From: Acetobacteraceae bacterium
GTDB lineage: Bacteria; Pseudomonadota; Alphaproteobacteria; Acetobacterales; Acetobacteraceae
DNA: 64,000 nt
Reading direction: 5' to 3'
Assembly (NCBI GenBank): GCA_947475245.1
Contig: CANJLW010000008.1
Coordinates: 62,001 to 126,000 of the forward strand
This document shows positions 55,025-63,519 of the stretch, piece by piece (position 1 is the first letter of the stretch; each line of letters starts with the position of its first letter). The notes beneath the pieces are model-generated. The model worked only from the letters and a program-made list of their open reading frames with translations, made no database searches and was not told where the DNA came from. The position numbers and the translations under genes were made by a program.

Positions 55025-55352
55025 TGTCGTCTCTCCAAATAAAAACCCCCGCGACGGATGTCGCGGGGGTTGAAACATGTCCTTGCAGGAGCCTCGGCTC
55101 AGGTGACGGTCTTATCCATCACGGGCGAAGCCAGACCTCGGCAGACACGACGAACCCGCCGCAATTGCCACGGCGTCGGCGTCGGTCGGCGGTGGTCCGG
55201 TTCTCGCGCATCCCGGCAACAGAGTGCAGCCTCGCGTTTCGTCGCGTCAAGCGCCTTCCAGCCCGCCAAACCCCCACCGCTTGACCCACATCAACGCGCC
55301 TCCCCCCGATCCATGCGCCAGTGGCGGTTTCGATAACCCCAGGAGGCGACCC
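55025..55352. other. Intergenic region between divergent genes
   Basis: About 330 bases. On the minus strand it includes the terminator-like hairpin next to the SnoaL-GNAT start and, just upstream of that, a GAGCC-GA-GGCTC mini-hairpin near 55088-55099. A transcript of a small RNA, or an attenuated leader, ending at that hairpin is possible. No convincing coding frame. Confidence 0.4.
55034..55071 (-). terminator. Intrinsic terminator or attenuator before the SnoaL-GNAT gene
   Basis: On the minus strand AACCCCCGCGAC pairs with GTCGCGGGGGTT (12 base pairs, ATCC loop) and is followed by TTTATTT. It sits only about 20 bases before the ATG of the downstream gene, so it must either end an upstream small transcript or attenuate this gene. 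Confidence 0.75.
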
Positions 55353-55859
55353 ATGACGCTTAAAGCCCAATCGGCCCACCCGCCGCGTCGCTCGCTCGAT
55401 CGGTTGTGGATCGTCGTCGCCGACGGCGGCGTCGCGCGTATTCTCGCCATCTCCGACGAGCGCGACCATCTGCGCGTCCTGCGAGAGCATCATTCGCCCG
55501 ACGCCCATCTGAAAACGCACGAACTGGTCGATGCCCCGGTCGGGCGGTCGTTCGAAAGCGCCTCTTCCACCCGGCACGGCATCGCCTCCCGCCTCGACCC
55601 GCACGCCGAACAAAAGCATCATTTCATTGCCGGCCTGGCGGAGGCGTTGAACCAGGACAGCGACGCCGATCTGTTCGATCAACTCGTCCTGATCGTCACC
55701 CCCGCCCAGAGCCATCTGCTGCTGGCGGGATTGAACCCGCGCGCCGCCGCCAAGGTCCTGGACTCCATCCACAAGGACCTGACGAAAGAACTGCCGCAGG
55801 CGATCTGGGAACGGCTGATCGCGGCGAAACTGATGCCGCCGCGCCGCCCGGCCGCTTAG
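55353..55859 (+). CDS. Host attachment protein family (AtsE-like)
   Basis: 168 residues of the family annotated as host attachment protein (LDRLWIVVADGGVARIL near the start, FIAGLAEALN, DQLVLIVTPAQSHLLLAGL, KDLTKELPQAIWERL). The name comes from plant-attachment genes in rhizobia and Agrobacterium, but the biochemical role is unknown; the fold resembles eRF1/ribosome-associated domains. AGGAGG precedes the ATG at ideal spacing. Confidence 0.85.
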   Translation: MTLKAQSAHPPRRSLDRLWIVVADGGVARILAISDERDHLRVLREHHSPDAHLKTHELVDAPVGRSFESASSTRHGIASRLDPHAEQKHHFIAGLAEALNQDSDADLFDQLVLIVTPAQSHLLLAGLNPRAAAKVLDSIHKDLTKELPQAIWERLIAAKLMPPRRPAA

Positions 55860-55866
55860 GCCCGGA

Positions 55867-56763
55867 TCAGGTCTTGTCGCCGGGCAGCGCGATCCCGGCC
55901 AGGGCCTGCCAGACCCGGATCACGAAGGCGTCGTCCTTCGCGCCCTGCCCATTGGCGGCGGCCGCCAGAAACAACTGGTGCGCCGCCGCGGCCAGCGGCA
56001 GCGGGAAGGTCAGCGCGCGCGCCTGATCCAGCACGATGCCCAAATCCTTGACGAAGATATTCACCGCCGACAGCGGCGTGTCGTCACCTTCCAGAATGTG
56101 CGGCACGCGGTTCTGCCACATCCACGAACTGCCCGCGGAAGCCGAGATCACGTCGTACAGCGTCTGCGGATCGGCCCCGGCGCGGATGCCCAGCGCCATT
56201 GCCTCCGCCGCCGTCGCAATGTGCACGCCGGCCAGCAACTGGTTCACCATCTTCACCGTGCTGCCGACGCCGATCGCATCGCCCAGGCGCCAGACCTTGG
56301 TGGAAATCGAGTCCAACACCGGTTGCGCCTTGGCAAAGGCGGCGTCGGAGCCGGACGCCATGACCGTCATGGTGCCGCCATGCGCGCCGACCTTGCCGCC
56401 GGACACCGGGGAATCGAGCATCAGATGGCCCGCCTCGGCGATACGCTGTTCCAGCCCGCGCGCCGCTTCCGGCGCCACCGTGGCGCAGCACAGAATAACC
56501 GCGCCCTTGTTCATGTGCGCCAGGCAGCCGCCCTCTCCGAACAGCACCTGTTCGGTCTGCGCGGCGGTGATCACGAACACCACGACGGCATCCAGATCGG
56601 CGGGCAGTTCCGCCGGCGTCGCCACCGCGCGCGCCCCGGCCGCGACGAATTCCGCCCGCGCGCCCTCGCGCACCTCGCATCCCGTGACCTCGTGGCCCTT
56701 GCGATGCAGGTTCAACGCGGCCCCCATGCCCATGGTGCCGAGACCGATAACGCCGACTTTCAT
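55867..56763 (-). CDS. 3-hydroxyisobutyrate dehydrogenase family oxidoreductase
   Basis: 298-residue beta-hydroxyacid dehydrogenase. Rossmann motif GLGTMGMGAALNLHRKGH, substrate signature LDSPVSGGKVGAHGGTMTVM and catalytic Lys in VKMVNQLLAGVH. Oxidises a 3-hydroxy acid (3-hydroxyisobutyrate, tartronate semialdehyde or threonate type). Downstream of the prolyl aminopeptidase gene by 21 bases. Confidence 0.9.
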   Translation of the reverse strand: MKVGVIGLGTMGMGAALNLHRKGHEVTGCEVREGARAEFVAAGARAVATPAELPADLDAVVVFVITAAQTEQVLFGEGGCLAHMNKGAVILCCATVAPEAARGLEQRIAEAGHLMLDSPVSGGKVGAHGGTMTVMASGSDAAFAKAQPVLDSISTKVWRLGDAIGVGSTVKMVNQLLAGVHIATAAEAMALGIRAGADPQTLYDVISASAGSSWMWQNRVPHILEGDDTPLSAVNIFVKDLGIVLDQARALTFPLPLAAAAHQLFLAAAANGQGAKDDAFVIRVWQALAGIALPGDKT

Positions 56764-56784
56764 GCTGTCTTCTCCTACCGCGCC

Positions 56785-57735
56785 TCAGCGCCCGTGCCGG
56801 AACCGCTCCACCGCCGCGACCAGGGCGCGCCTGACTCCGGTTTCCAACGCCGAGTGCCCGGCATCGGGGATGATCGTCAGCCGAGCGTTGCGCCAGGCGG
56901 CCTGGAGTTCGAATGCGGTGGTGGCGGGGCAGACCATGTCGTAGCGCCCCTGCACGATTTCCGCCGGCAGATGCGCGATGCGGTCCATCCGGCCCAGCAG
57001 CCCCTCGGGCGGCAGAAACAGGTCGTGCACGAAATAATGCGCCTCGATCCGCGCCAATCCCAGGGCGGAGCGATCCTGGCTGAACGCGGCCACGGTGTCG
57101 GGGCTGGGCAGCAGCGTGCTGCATGTGCCCTCGTACACCGACCAGGCGCAGGCGGCGGGGCCGTGCACCGCCGGGTCCGGGTCGTTCAACCGGCGCATAT
57201 AGGAACCAAGCACGTCGCCGCGCTCGCTTTGCGGCAGGAACCCGACGAAACGGGCATGCGCGTCGGGGAACACCGTGGCCATGCCGTGCAGAAACCAGTC
57301 GACTTCCGACCGCCGCCCCAGGAACACGCCGCGCAGCACGCAGCCGCCGACACGATCGGGATGCGACTGGGCATAGGCCAGAGCCAGGGTGGACCCCCAG
57401 GAACCGCCGAACAGCAACCAGTGCTCGATCCCCAGATGGCGGCGCAGGATTTCGATATCCGCGACCAGATCGGGCGTGGTGTTGGCGGTCAGGCTGCCCA
57501 GCGGCCGAGACCGCCCGGCCCCGCGCTGATCGAACACGACGATGCGCCAATGCGCGGGATCGAAGAACCGCCGATGCACCGCCCCGGCCCCGGCGCCCGG
57601 CCCGCCGTGCAGAAACAGCACCGGCTGACCGCGGGGGTTGCCCGCCTGCTCCCAGTACATGGTATGGCCGGAGGACAACGGCAGATAGCCGGTCTCGTAC
57701 GGGCCGATCTCGGGAAACAGGTCACCGCGTGGCAT
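56785..57735 (-). CDS. pip: Prolyl aminopeptidase
   Basis: 316-residue alpha/beta hydrolase removing N-terminal proline. Landmarks: FLHGGPGAGAGAVHRRFFDP, DQRGAGRSRPLGSL, nucleophile GGSWGSTLALAYAQSHPDRV and catalytic His in IPDAGHSA. The HGGPG and GGSWGS motifs are diagnostic. Cytoplasmic. Confidence 0.93.
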   Translation of the reverse strand: MPRGDLFPEIGPYETGYLPLSSGHTMYWEQAGNPRGQPVLFLHGGPGAGAGAVHRRFFDPAHWRIVVFDQRGAGRSRPLGSLTANTTPDLVADIEILRRHLGIEHWLLFGGSWGSTLALAYAQSHPDRVGGCVLRGVFLGRRSEVDWFLHGMATVFPDAHARFVGFLPQSERGDVLGSYMRRLNDPDPAVHGPAACAWSVYEGTCSTLLPSPDTVAAFSQDRSALGLARIEAHYFVHDLFLPPEGLLGRMDRIAHLPAEIVQGRYDMVCPATTAFELQAAWRNARLTIIPDAGHSALETGVRRALVAAVERFRHGR

Positions 57736-57786
57736 GATGCCGCATGGTATAGAAGTCCGGCACGATACGGCAAAGGGTGATTGCGC

Positions 57787-58149
57787 ATGCGGCGTTTATG
57801 GATCGGACTCGGGGGCCTCGCCGGTCTGGGCACCGTCGCCCTCAGCGCCTTCGCCGCGCATGGGCTTGGCCGGCTCGACCCCGCGGAAATGCGCATGATG
57901 CAGAGTGCCATTCAGATGCAGGGCTGGCACGCACTGGCCCTGCTCGCCACCGGCCTGTGGGCGCCCAACGGCGGCTGGCTGACCCAGGCCGCCGGTGCCG
58001 CCTTTGCCGCCGGGTTGCTGCTGTTTTGCGGCGCGATCTACGCCCTCGCCCTCGCCCACCTTTCCGTCGGTCCGCTCGCGCCGATCGGCGGCACAATGCT
58101 GATGATCGGCTGGGGCCTGCTCGCCGCGTCCGCCCTGCGCCGCGCATGA
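57787..58149 (+). CDS. DUF423 family membrane protein
   Basis: 120 residues with four membrane segments: LWIGLGGLAGLGTVALSAFAAHGL, WHALALLATGLW, AFAAGLLLFCGAIYALAL and IGGTMLMIGWGLLAASA. AFAAHGL near the N-terminus is typical of DUF423 (YgdD). Function unknown. Its stop overlaps the RlmM-like start (ATGA), an arrangement often seen in proteobacteria. Confidence 0.88.
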   Translation: MRRLWIGLGGLAGLGTVALSAFAAHGLGRLDPAEMRMMQSAIQMQGWHALALLATGLWAPNGGWLTQAAGAAFAAGLLLFCGAIYALALAHLSVGPLAPIGGTMLMIGWGLLAASALRRA

Positions 58150-59078
58150 TCCGTTCGGCCTATCTGGCGGCGGAGGGGTTTGAGACCCCGCTGACCGAGG
58201 AACTGGCCCGTCGCCATGTCACCATCGCCGCCTGGCATGGAAGGCTGGCGCTGTCGCCGGACCCGCCGGTTGCGGCCGCCTGGGCGCTGGATGTCTGGAC
58301 CGATGTGCGGGAGGTCGAAATCGCCTCGGTCAAATCCGCCGCCGACGTGTTGCGGGCGGTGCAGCGCAACTGGGCGGTCTGGGCGGTGGCGCATCACCGC
58401 CGCATCGCGTTGATCCAGGACCGCCTGCCGCCGGTCAAGGCGCGCGCGCTGATCTTCCCGGAGGCCGCGCCGCTTGCCCACCTGGGGGCCTGGACGCTGC
58501 TGGCCCCGGATCGGCTGCTGTTCAGCCCGACCAAGACCAGCCCCTTCGTCAACGGCGTCTGCCTGTTCGAGGAGGACCGCATCGGCCCGCCCAGCAGAGC
58601 CTATTTGAAATTGTGGGAGGTTCTGTGTCGGCTGCGGCGCTGGCCGCAACCGGGGGAAACCTGCCTGGACCTGGGCGCATCGCCCGGCGGCTGGACCTGG
58701 GCCATCGCGCAATTGGGCGCGCATGTGACGGCGATCGACAAGGCCCCGCTCGATCCGCGCGTGTCCGCGCTGCCGACGGTGACGGAACGGCGGGAAAGCG
58801 CGTTCGCCCTGTCGCCGGAGCCGGTGGATTGGCTGTTCAGCGACGTGATTGCCTATCCCGACCGGCTTCTGGTTCTGGTGCGGCGCTGGATCGAGTCCGG
58901 CCTGGTTCGGCGCGTGGTTTGCACGATCAAGTTCCAGGGCGAAACGGATCACGCGGCGGCGGAAGCCTTCGCCGCGATCCCCGGCGCGACGGTGGCGCAT
59001 ATGAGTCATAACAAGCACGAGTTGATGTTTGCGTGGTTCGCCGCTGGTCTGACCGGTGCCCCCGACGCCGAGCGGTAA
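58146..59078 (+). CDS. RlmM-like rRNA 2'-O-methyltransferase family protein
   Basis: 310 residues. The N-terminal ~150 residues resemble the THUMP-like part of RlmM, and the C-terminal Rossmann-fold methyltransferase has the SAM motif DLGASPGGWTWAIAQLGAHV and the K-D-K-E type residues (SDVIAYPDR, CTIKFQGETDH). RlmM methylates 23S rRNA C2498 in E. coli. Shorter than E. coli RlmM, so the exact target is inferred. Confidence 0.85.
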   Translation: MIRSAYLAAEGFETPLTEELARRHVTIAAWHGRLALSPDPPVAAAWALDVWTDVREVEIASVKSAADVLRAVQRNWAVWAVAHHRRIALIQDRLPPVKARALIFPEAAPLAHLGAWTLLAPDRLLFSPTKTSPFVNGVCLFEEDRIGPPSRAYLKLWEVLCRLRRWPQPGETCLDLGASPGGWTWAIAQLGAHVTAIDKAPLDPRVSALPTVTERRESAFALSPEPVDWLFSDVIAYPDRLLVLVRRWIESGLVRRVVCTIKFQGETDHAAAEAFAAIPGATVAHMSHNKHELMFAWFAAGLTGAPDAER

Positions 59079-59088
59079 CGGGGCGGCC

Positions 59089-59757
59089 TTATGCACACGC
59101 CTCGGGCTTTGCCCAGGGCATACGCCGCGCGATACCCAGCAGGCCCATGGCGGCGCCGAGAAGAAACAGCGCGTTGGGTTCGGGAACGCTGGTCGCCGCG
59201 CGCGCGGCGACGTTGTCGAATTCGAAGCAGCAGGTGTTGATGTTATTGAAGATGACGACCCGATTGAAATACTCACTCGGGTTCGACGCAAAGAAGTTGG
59301 TGAACGTGTTGGTGACGACGCTGTTGTTGTAAGGACCGGCAATCAATGTCGCGCCGTTATACAGTGAGAACTGATTGTAGGTGTCCGGCGTTCCCCACGC
59401 CAGGCCGACATAGTCCAACAGCGTGGTGAAGGTGATCGTCGTCCCGGTCAAATTGACCGCCGCCGCGAAATTGCCGCCGCCGCCCGGACTGGATCCGGTA
59501 TTCAGCGCGTAGCCGGCGCCGATCGACGACACCAGCGGCCCGTTCGCGAGATCGAAGGTGATCTGCGTCGATGCCCCGGCAACCGAAGTCGTCGTCCCCG
59601 CCGACCCACTGATAACAATGGCCCCGCTCGGCGTGGCAAATGTCACCACCCCCAACAGCATCGCCACCATCGGCAGCGCGAAAGACAAAGCGGACCGCGC
59701 CGTCTTCGTCGCGACCTGACGAAACCCCTGGGGATCGACTGGAGAATGGCCCCTCAT
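59089..59757 (-). CDS. PEP-CTERM sorting-domain protein
   Basis: 222 residues. A long signal peptide (ALPMVAMLLGVVTFATPSGA), a beta-rich Gly/Thr/Asn-rich body, and the C-terminal sorting tail: VPEPNALFLLGAAMGLLGIARR followed by basic residues. The tail is recognised and cut by an exosortase; no exosortase is in this window. Two close cysteines (NTCCFEF) occur before the tail. Start uncertain; an ATG 17 codons upstream is possible. Confidence 0.8.
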   Translation of the reverse strand: MRGHSPVDPQGFRQVATKTARSALSFALPMVAMLLGVVTFATPSGAIVISGSAGTTTSVAGASTQITFDLANGPLVSSIGAGYALNTGSSPGGGGNFAAAVNLTGTTITFTTLLDYVGLAWGTPDTYNQFSLYNGATLIAGPYNNSVVTNTFTNFFASNPSEYFNRVVIFNNINTCCFEFDNVAARAATSVPEPNALFLLGAAMGLLGIARRMPWAKPEACA

Positions 59758-60020
59758 CGCACATGATTCCTTGCTGCCTGAAGTGTGGTGCGGAGTGGCC
59801 TCCGGCACCGTGTTCAGGCCAAGTGATCATGCTTCGGCGTGTGGGGGCTGTGGGAAAAGTCACATCGGTGACGTGGCCGCAGTTCTTGAAATCAACACGC
59901 GCCCCATAAGCGTGACACACAACCCTTTGATTTTACAGGCGCGATTCTCCGTCTCGCCACATATCGTTTGCGCACTATCTTACCCAGTTGCACGTACCAA
60001 CCGCCGCGTAATGCCGAATC

Positions 60021-60980
60021 TCATGGATTGATGACGTTGATCGGTGCCCCCGCGGCAAAGGCGTTGATCTGGTCGAAAACATCCGCGAACTGAAGATCAA
60101 ACTCCTCGACGGTGACGTAGCCGATATGCGGCGTCGCCACGACATTGGGCATGGACAGCAGCGGATCGGTCGTATCGACAAGCGGTTCGGTTTCAAAAAC
60201 ATCGACCGCCGCCATGCCCGGTCGGCCCGCGCGCAACGCAGCAACCAGCGCACCCGGCTCGATCAGACCTGCTCGGCTGGTGTTCACGAGGATCGCCGAC
60301 GGCTTCATGGCGGCAAGATCGGCAGCACCGACAATGCCGCGCGTCGCAGGCACCAACCGCATATGAAGCGATATGACGTCGCAATTGGCAAAGAAGGCCG
60401 CCTTGCTGTCCGCGACCGCCCACCCTTCACGGGCAGCCCGCATCCGGGACTCCTCGCGTGCCCACACCTGCACGTCCATCCCGAACGCTCGGCCGTATCC
60501 GGCAACCGTCGCGCCAATTCTGCCCCAGCCATAAATGCCGAGCGTCTTGCCCCGGAGGGTGTGGCCAACCCCCATCATCCAGTTGCCTGTCTGGAGCGAA
60601 GCCACCTGGGCGGGAATCTGCCGAGCGACCGCGAGCAACAACGCCCAGGTTAACTCAGCAGCGGCATACGACGGAGTATCGGCATGAAGGTTCGAGCAAA
60701 GGAGGACGCCATTGCGGGTGCAGGCCTGAACATCGACATGAGGAAAGACGCTGCGTTGGCTGATCAATCGAAGATTGGGGAGGCGGTCAAGCAACGAGCC
60801 CGTGATGCGGGTCCTCTCGCGGATCAGCACAAGAGCTTCGATGTCGGCAAGCCGGTGGACGAGTTCATCCTCGTCTTCAACATGATCCGTCCAGACGGTT
60901 ACATCATGCCCCGACAGCTTTGCGAAGCACGGAAGCGACCGCAGCGTATCAAACCAGTCGTCAAGAATCGCAACCTTCAT
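60021..60980 (-). CDS. D-isomer-specific 2-hydroxyacid dehydrogenase
   Basis: 319 residues with substrate and NAD-binding halves. Motifs: [21 protein letters not shown] (NAD), and the catalytic Arg ([12 protein letters not shown]), Glu (VDVFETEPL) and His (ATPHIGYVT). Reduces a 2-oxo acid or oxidises a D-2-hydroxy acid; could be phosphoglycerate-dehydrogenase-like. An internal ATG is chosen for the family's short N-terminus. Confidence 0.9.
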   Translation of the reverse strand: MKVAILDDWFDTLRSLPCFAKLSGHDVTVWTDHVEDEDELVHRLADIEALVLIRERTRITGSLLDRLPNLRLISQRSVFPHVDVQACTRNGVLLCSNLHADTPSYAAAELTWALLLAVARQIPAQVASLQTGNWMMGVGHTLRGKTLGIYGWGRIGATVAGYGRAFGMDVQVWAREESRMRAAREGWAVADSKAAFFANCDVISLHMRLVPATRGIVGAADLAAMKPSAILVNTSRAGLIEPGALVAALRAGRPGMAAVDVFETEPLVDTTDPLLSMPNVVATPHIGYVTVEEFDLQFADVFDQINAFAAGAPINVINP

Positions 60981-61237
60981 GCGTGCCCCCATTATCCAAC
61001 GGCTTAAGGTCGAATAAAGCGGAGGGACGGGCAAGGTGCGTCCCCGGAGCCGCCGACCGGGGTTTGTCGGCAGGTGAACGTTGAAATCGTGCAGCGTTCC
61101 GAGACCTGCCGGTTCGTTTACTTACCCGAACTATGGATCGAGGAACGCACGATCGGCTGCAAGCATTCCTACTTTGGGCGTCCGTACTCGTAACGGTCAG
61201 AAAGCTTCGTCAAACCGCCCAATGATCCCGCCAAAAC
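60981..61237. other. Intergenic region between the dehydrogenase and PEP-CTERM genes
   Basis: About 255 bases with no intact gene and no clear hairpin with a T-tract. Short open frames present are not supported by codon bias or a ribosome-binding site. Confidence 0.4.
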
Positions 61238-61969
61238 TCACCCCCGGCGCCGCCGCCGCCCACGCAGCCAGGGCACCGCCAACCCCAGCAGCACCGCGCC
61301 GATCCCCGTCGGCTCCGGAATCTCCAGCCCCGCGATCTGGAAATTGTCCAGATACACGCCGTCCCCCGACGCCGCGAAGCCGTCGGTCAGCACCACCGAC
61401 CCGATCTCCCGCGTCGCCGAGGCCAGGCCCATGAACACCTGATTGCCCAACTGGAAATTATACGACGGCAAAGTAAACGTGCCCAACGATGCGCCGGTGC
61501 CGTTCGCGCCGCTGAACGCCTCCAACACCACCGCATCGGTGCCGAACGGATCGTAGTGATCGCCGACATACAGCCCGAACCCCGAGACCGGCATCGCGAA
61601 CGACACCGTCAGCGTCGCCTGATCGCGATAGAACAGGATGCGAGAGAACGGCATCTGCCCCTCACCCGACGAACACGGGCAATTGGTCGAACCGGTGGGC
61701 ACGCTGGTGTAGTCAGCCACGCCGGAATCAATCGGCGCGACAATGTTCATCGTCACGCCATGGCTGCCCTGGTACCAGGACCCGTCGAGCGTGCCGATCG
61801 GATGGGACTCGAAATCAATGCCGGTGTTGACGGGCTGCCCGGTACCGGCGACGTAATTGCCCCAATCTGCGGCATTGCCGCCGACATTGCCGACAAACCC
61901 GGTGACGGCCGCTTGGGCCACCCCCGTCGCCAGAACAAAACCAAACGCCAACGCGACGATCGACCGCAT
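61238..61969 (-). CDS. PEP-CTERM sorting-domain protein
   Basis: 243 residues. N-terminal signal peptide (SIVALAFGFVLATGVAQAA), a beta-sandwich-like body (VSFAMPVSGFGLYVGDHYDPF, YLDNFQIAG) and a C-terminal sorting tail IPEPTGIGAVLLGLAVPWLRG followed by a run of arginines. This is the exosortase-type PEP-CTERM signal, so the protein should be cell-surface displayed or secreted. Upstream in-frame codons do not look like signal sequence, so the ATG shown is used. Confidence 0.83.
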   Translation of the reverse strand: MRSIVALAFGFVLATGVAQAAVTGFVGNVGGNAADWGNYVAGTGQPVNTGIDFESHPIGTLDGSWYQGSHGVTMNIVAPIDSGVADYTSVPTGSTNCPCSSGEGQMPFSRILFYRDQATLTVSFAMPVSGFGLYVGDHYDPFGTDAVVLEAFSGANGTGASLGTFTLPSYNFQLGNQVFMGLASATREIGSVVLTDGFAASGDGVYLDNFQIAGLEIPEPTGIGAVLLGLAVPWLRGRRRRRG

Positions 61970-62139
61970 ATCCCACCCTTTGAAATCCAGCCCATCAAAA
62001 CCCCGCCGGCGTCGCGTTGGCAACCGGAAATCACGCCGAACTCGCCAGTCCCGCCTTGCACGGAAGCCCCGGCCAAGGCAGTTTGCGCGCACTGGATCGT
62101 ACCCTTATGGAACGCATCCGGTGGAACTTGGGGGAGACG

Positions 62140-62853
62140 ATGGCGGTCAATAAGATTTTCCCGGATGCGACATCGGCCATGGCCGGTCTGCTGCGCGACG
62201 GCATGACGATCATGGCGGGCGGCTTCGGCCTCAGCGGCATCCCCTCCGCCTTGATCGAGGCGATTCGCGCCAGCGGCGTCAAAGACCTGACCTTCATCTC
62301 CAACAACGCCGGCGTCGACGATGCCGGTCTGGGCGTGCTGCTGGTCACCCGGCAGGTGCGCAAGATGATCAGCTCCTACGTCGGTGAAAACGCCACCTTC
62401 GCCCGCCAGTACCTGGCCGGTGAGCTGGAAATCGAATTCAACCCGCAGGGCACGCTGGCCGAACGCATCCGCGCCGGCGGGGCGGGCATCCCGGCGTTCT
62501 TCACCGCCACGGGCGTCGGCACCCAGATCGCCGAGGGCAAGCCCACGCAGGTGTTCGACGGACGCACCTATGTGATGGAACGCGGCCTGCGCGCCGATCT
62601 CGCCATCGTGCACGCCTGGAAGGCCGACACCGAAGGCAATCTGGTCTATCGCAAGACCGCGCGGAACTTTAATCCGATGATGGCCACCGCGGCCGAAATG
62701 GTCGTCGCGCAGGTCGAACATCTGGTTCCCGCCGGCGAAATCGACGCCGACCACATCATCACCCCCGGCATCTTCGTCAACCGCGTCGTCAAGATCGACA
62801 ACGTCGAAAAGCGAATCGAACAGCGCACCGTGCGCAAGCGTGAAGGAGGCTGA
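62140..62853 (+). CDS. 3-oxoacid CoA-transferase subunit A
   Basis: 237 residues. Typical family-I CoA-transferase alpha subunit: GMTIMAGGFGLSGIPSALIEAI near residue 21 and GGAGIPAFFTATGVGTQIAEGK, with GLRADLAIVHAWKADTEGNLVYRKTARNFNP. Transfers CoA between succinyl-CoA and a 3-oxo acid. GGGGAGAC precedes the ATG. The beta subunit follows after three bases. Confidence 0.93.
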   Translation: MAVNKIFPDATSAMAGLLRDGMTIMAGGFGLSGIPSALIEAIRASGVKDLTFISNNAGVDDAGLGVLLVTRQVRKMISSYVGENATFARQYLAGELEIEFNPQGTLAERIRAGGAGIPAFFTATGVGTQIAEGKPTQVFDGRTYVMERGLRADLAIVHAWKADTEGNLVYRKTARNFNPMMATAAEMVVAQVEHLVPAGEIDADHIITPGIFVNRVVKIDNVEKRIEQRTVRKREGG

Positions 62854-62856
62854 ACC

Positions 62857-63519
62857 ATGCCCTGGACCCGCGATGAAATGGCTGCCCGCGCCGCTCAGGA
62901 ACTGCGCGACGGCTTCTATGTGAACCTTGGTATCGGCATCCCGACCCTCGTGGCGAACCACCTCGCCGAGGGCATGTCCATCCAGCTCCATTCCGAAAAC
63001 GGAATGCTCGGCACCGGCCCCTTCCCGTTCGAGGGCGAGGAAGACGCCGACCTGATCAACGCCGGCAAGCAGACCGTCACCCAGTTGCCGACCACCAGCT
63101 TCTTCGACAGCGCCGCCAGCTTCGCCATGGTGCGCGGCGGGCATATCGATATCTCGATCCTCGGCGCGCTCCAGGTCGCGGAAAACGGCGACCTCGCGAA
63201 CTGGATGATCCCCGGCAAGATGGTCAAGGGCATGGGCGGCGCCATGGACCTCGTCGCCGGCGTCCGCCGCGTCGTCGTGCTGATGGAACACACCGCCGGC
63301 GGTAAGCCCAAGCTGCTGCACCGCTGCACCCTGCCGCTGACCGGCGCGGGCGTTATCGACCTCGTCATAACCGAACTCGGCGTCTTCGAAATCGCCGAAA
63401 AGGGCAAGGATGGCGGCATGACCCTGATCGACGTCGCCCCCGGCGTGACGCTCGACGAAATCCGCGCCAAGACCGAAGCCCCCTATGCGATCGCCGCCAA
63501 CCTGAAGGTCGCCGCCTGA
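62857..63519 (+). CDS. 3-oxoacid CoA-transferase subunit B
   Basis: 220 residues. The catalytic Glu lies in [13 protein letters not shown] (about residue 47); other landmarks are [32 protein letters not shown] and [19 protein letters not shown]. Forms the active CoA-transferase with subunit A, used for acetoacetate or 3-oxoadipate metabolism. The next gene begins within its stop codon (TGATG). Confidence 0.94.
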   Translation: MPWTRDEMAARAAQELRDGFYVNLGIGIPTLVANHLAEGMSIQLHSENGMLGTGPFPFEGEEDADLINAGKQTVTQLPTTSFFDSAASFAMVRGGHIDISILGALQVAENGDLANWMIPGKMVKGMGGAMDLVAGVRRVVVLMEHTAGGKPKLLHRCTLPLTGAGVIDLVITELGVFEIAEKGKDGGMTLIDVAPGVTLDEIRAKTEAPYAIAANLKVAA

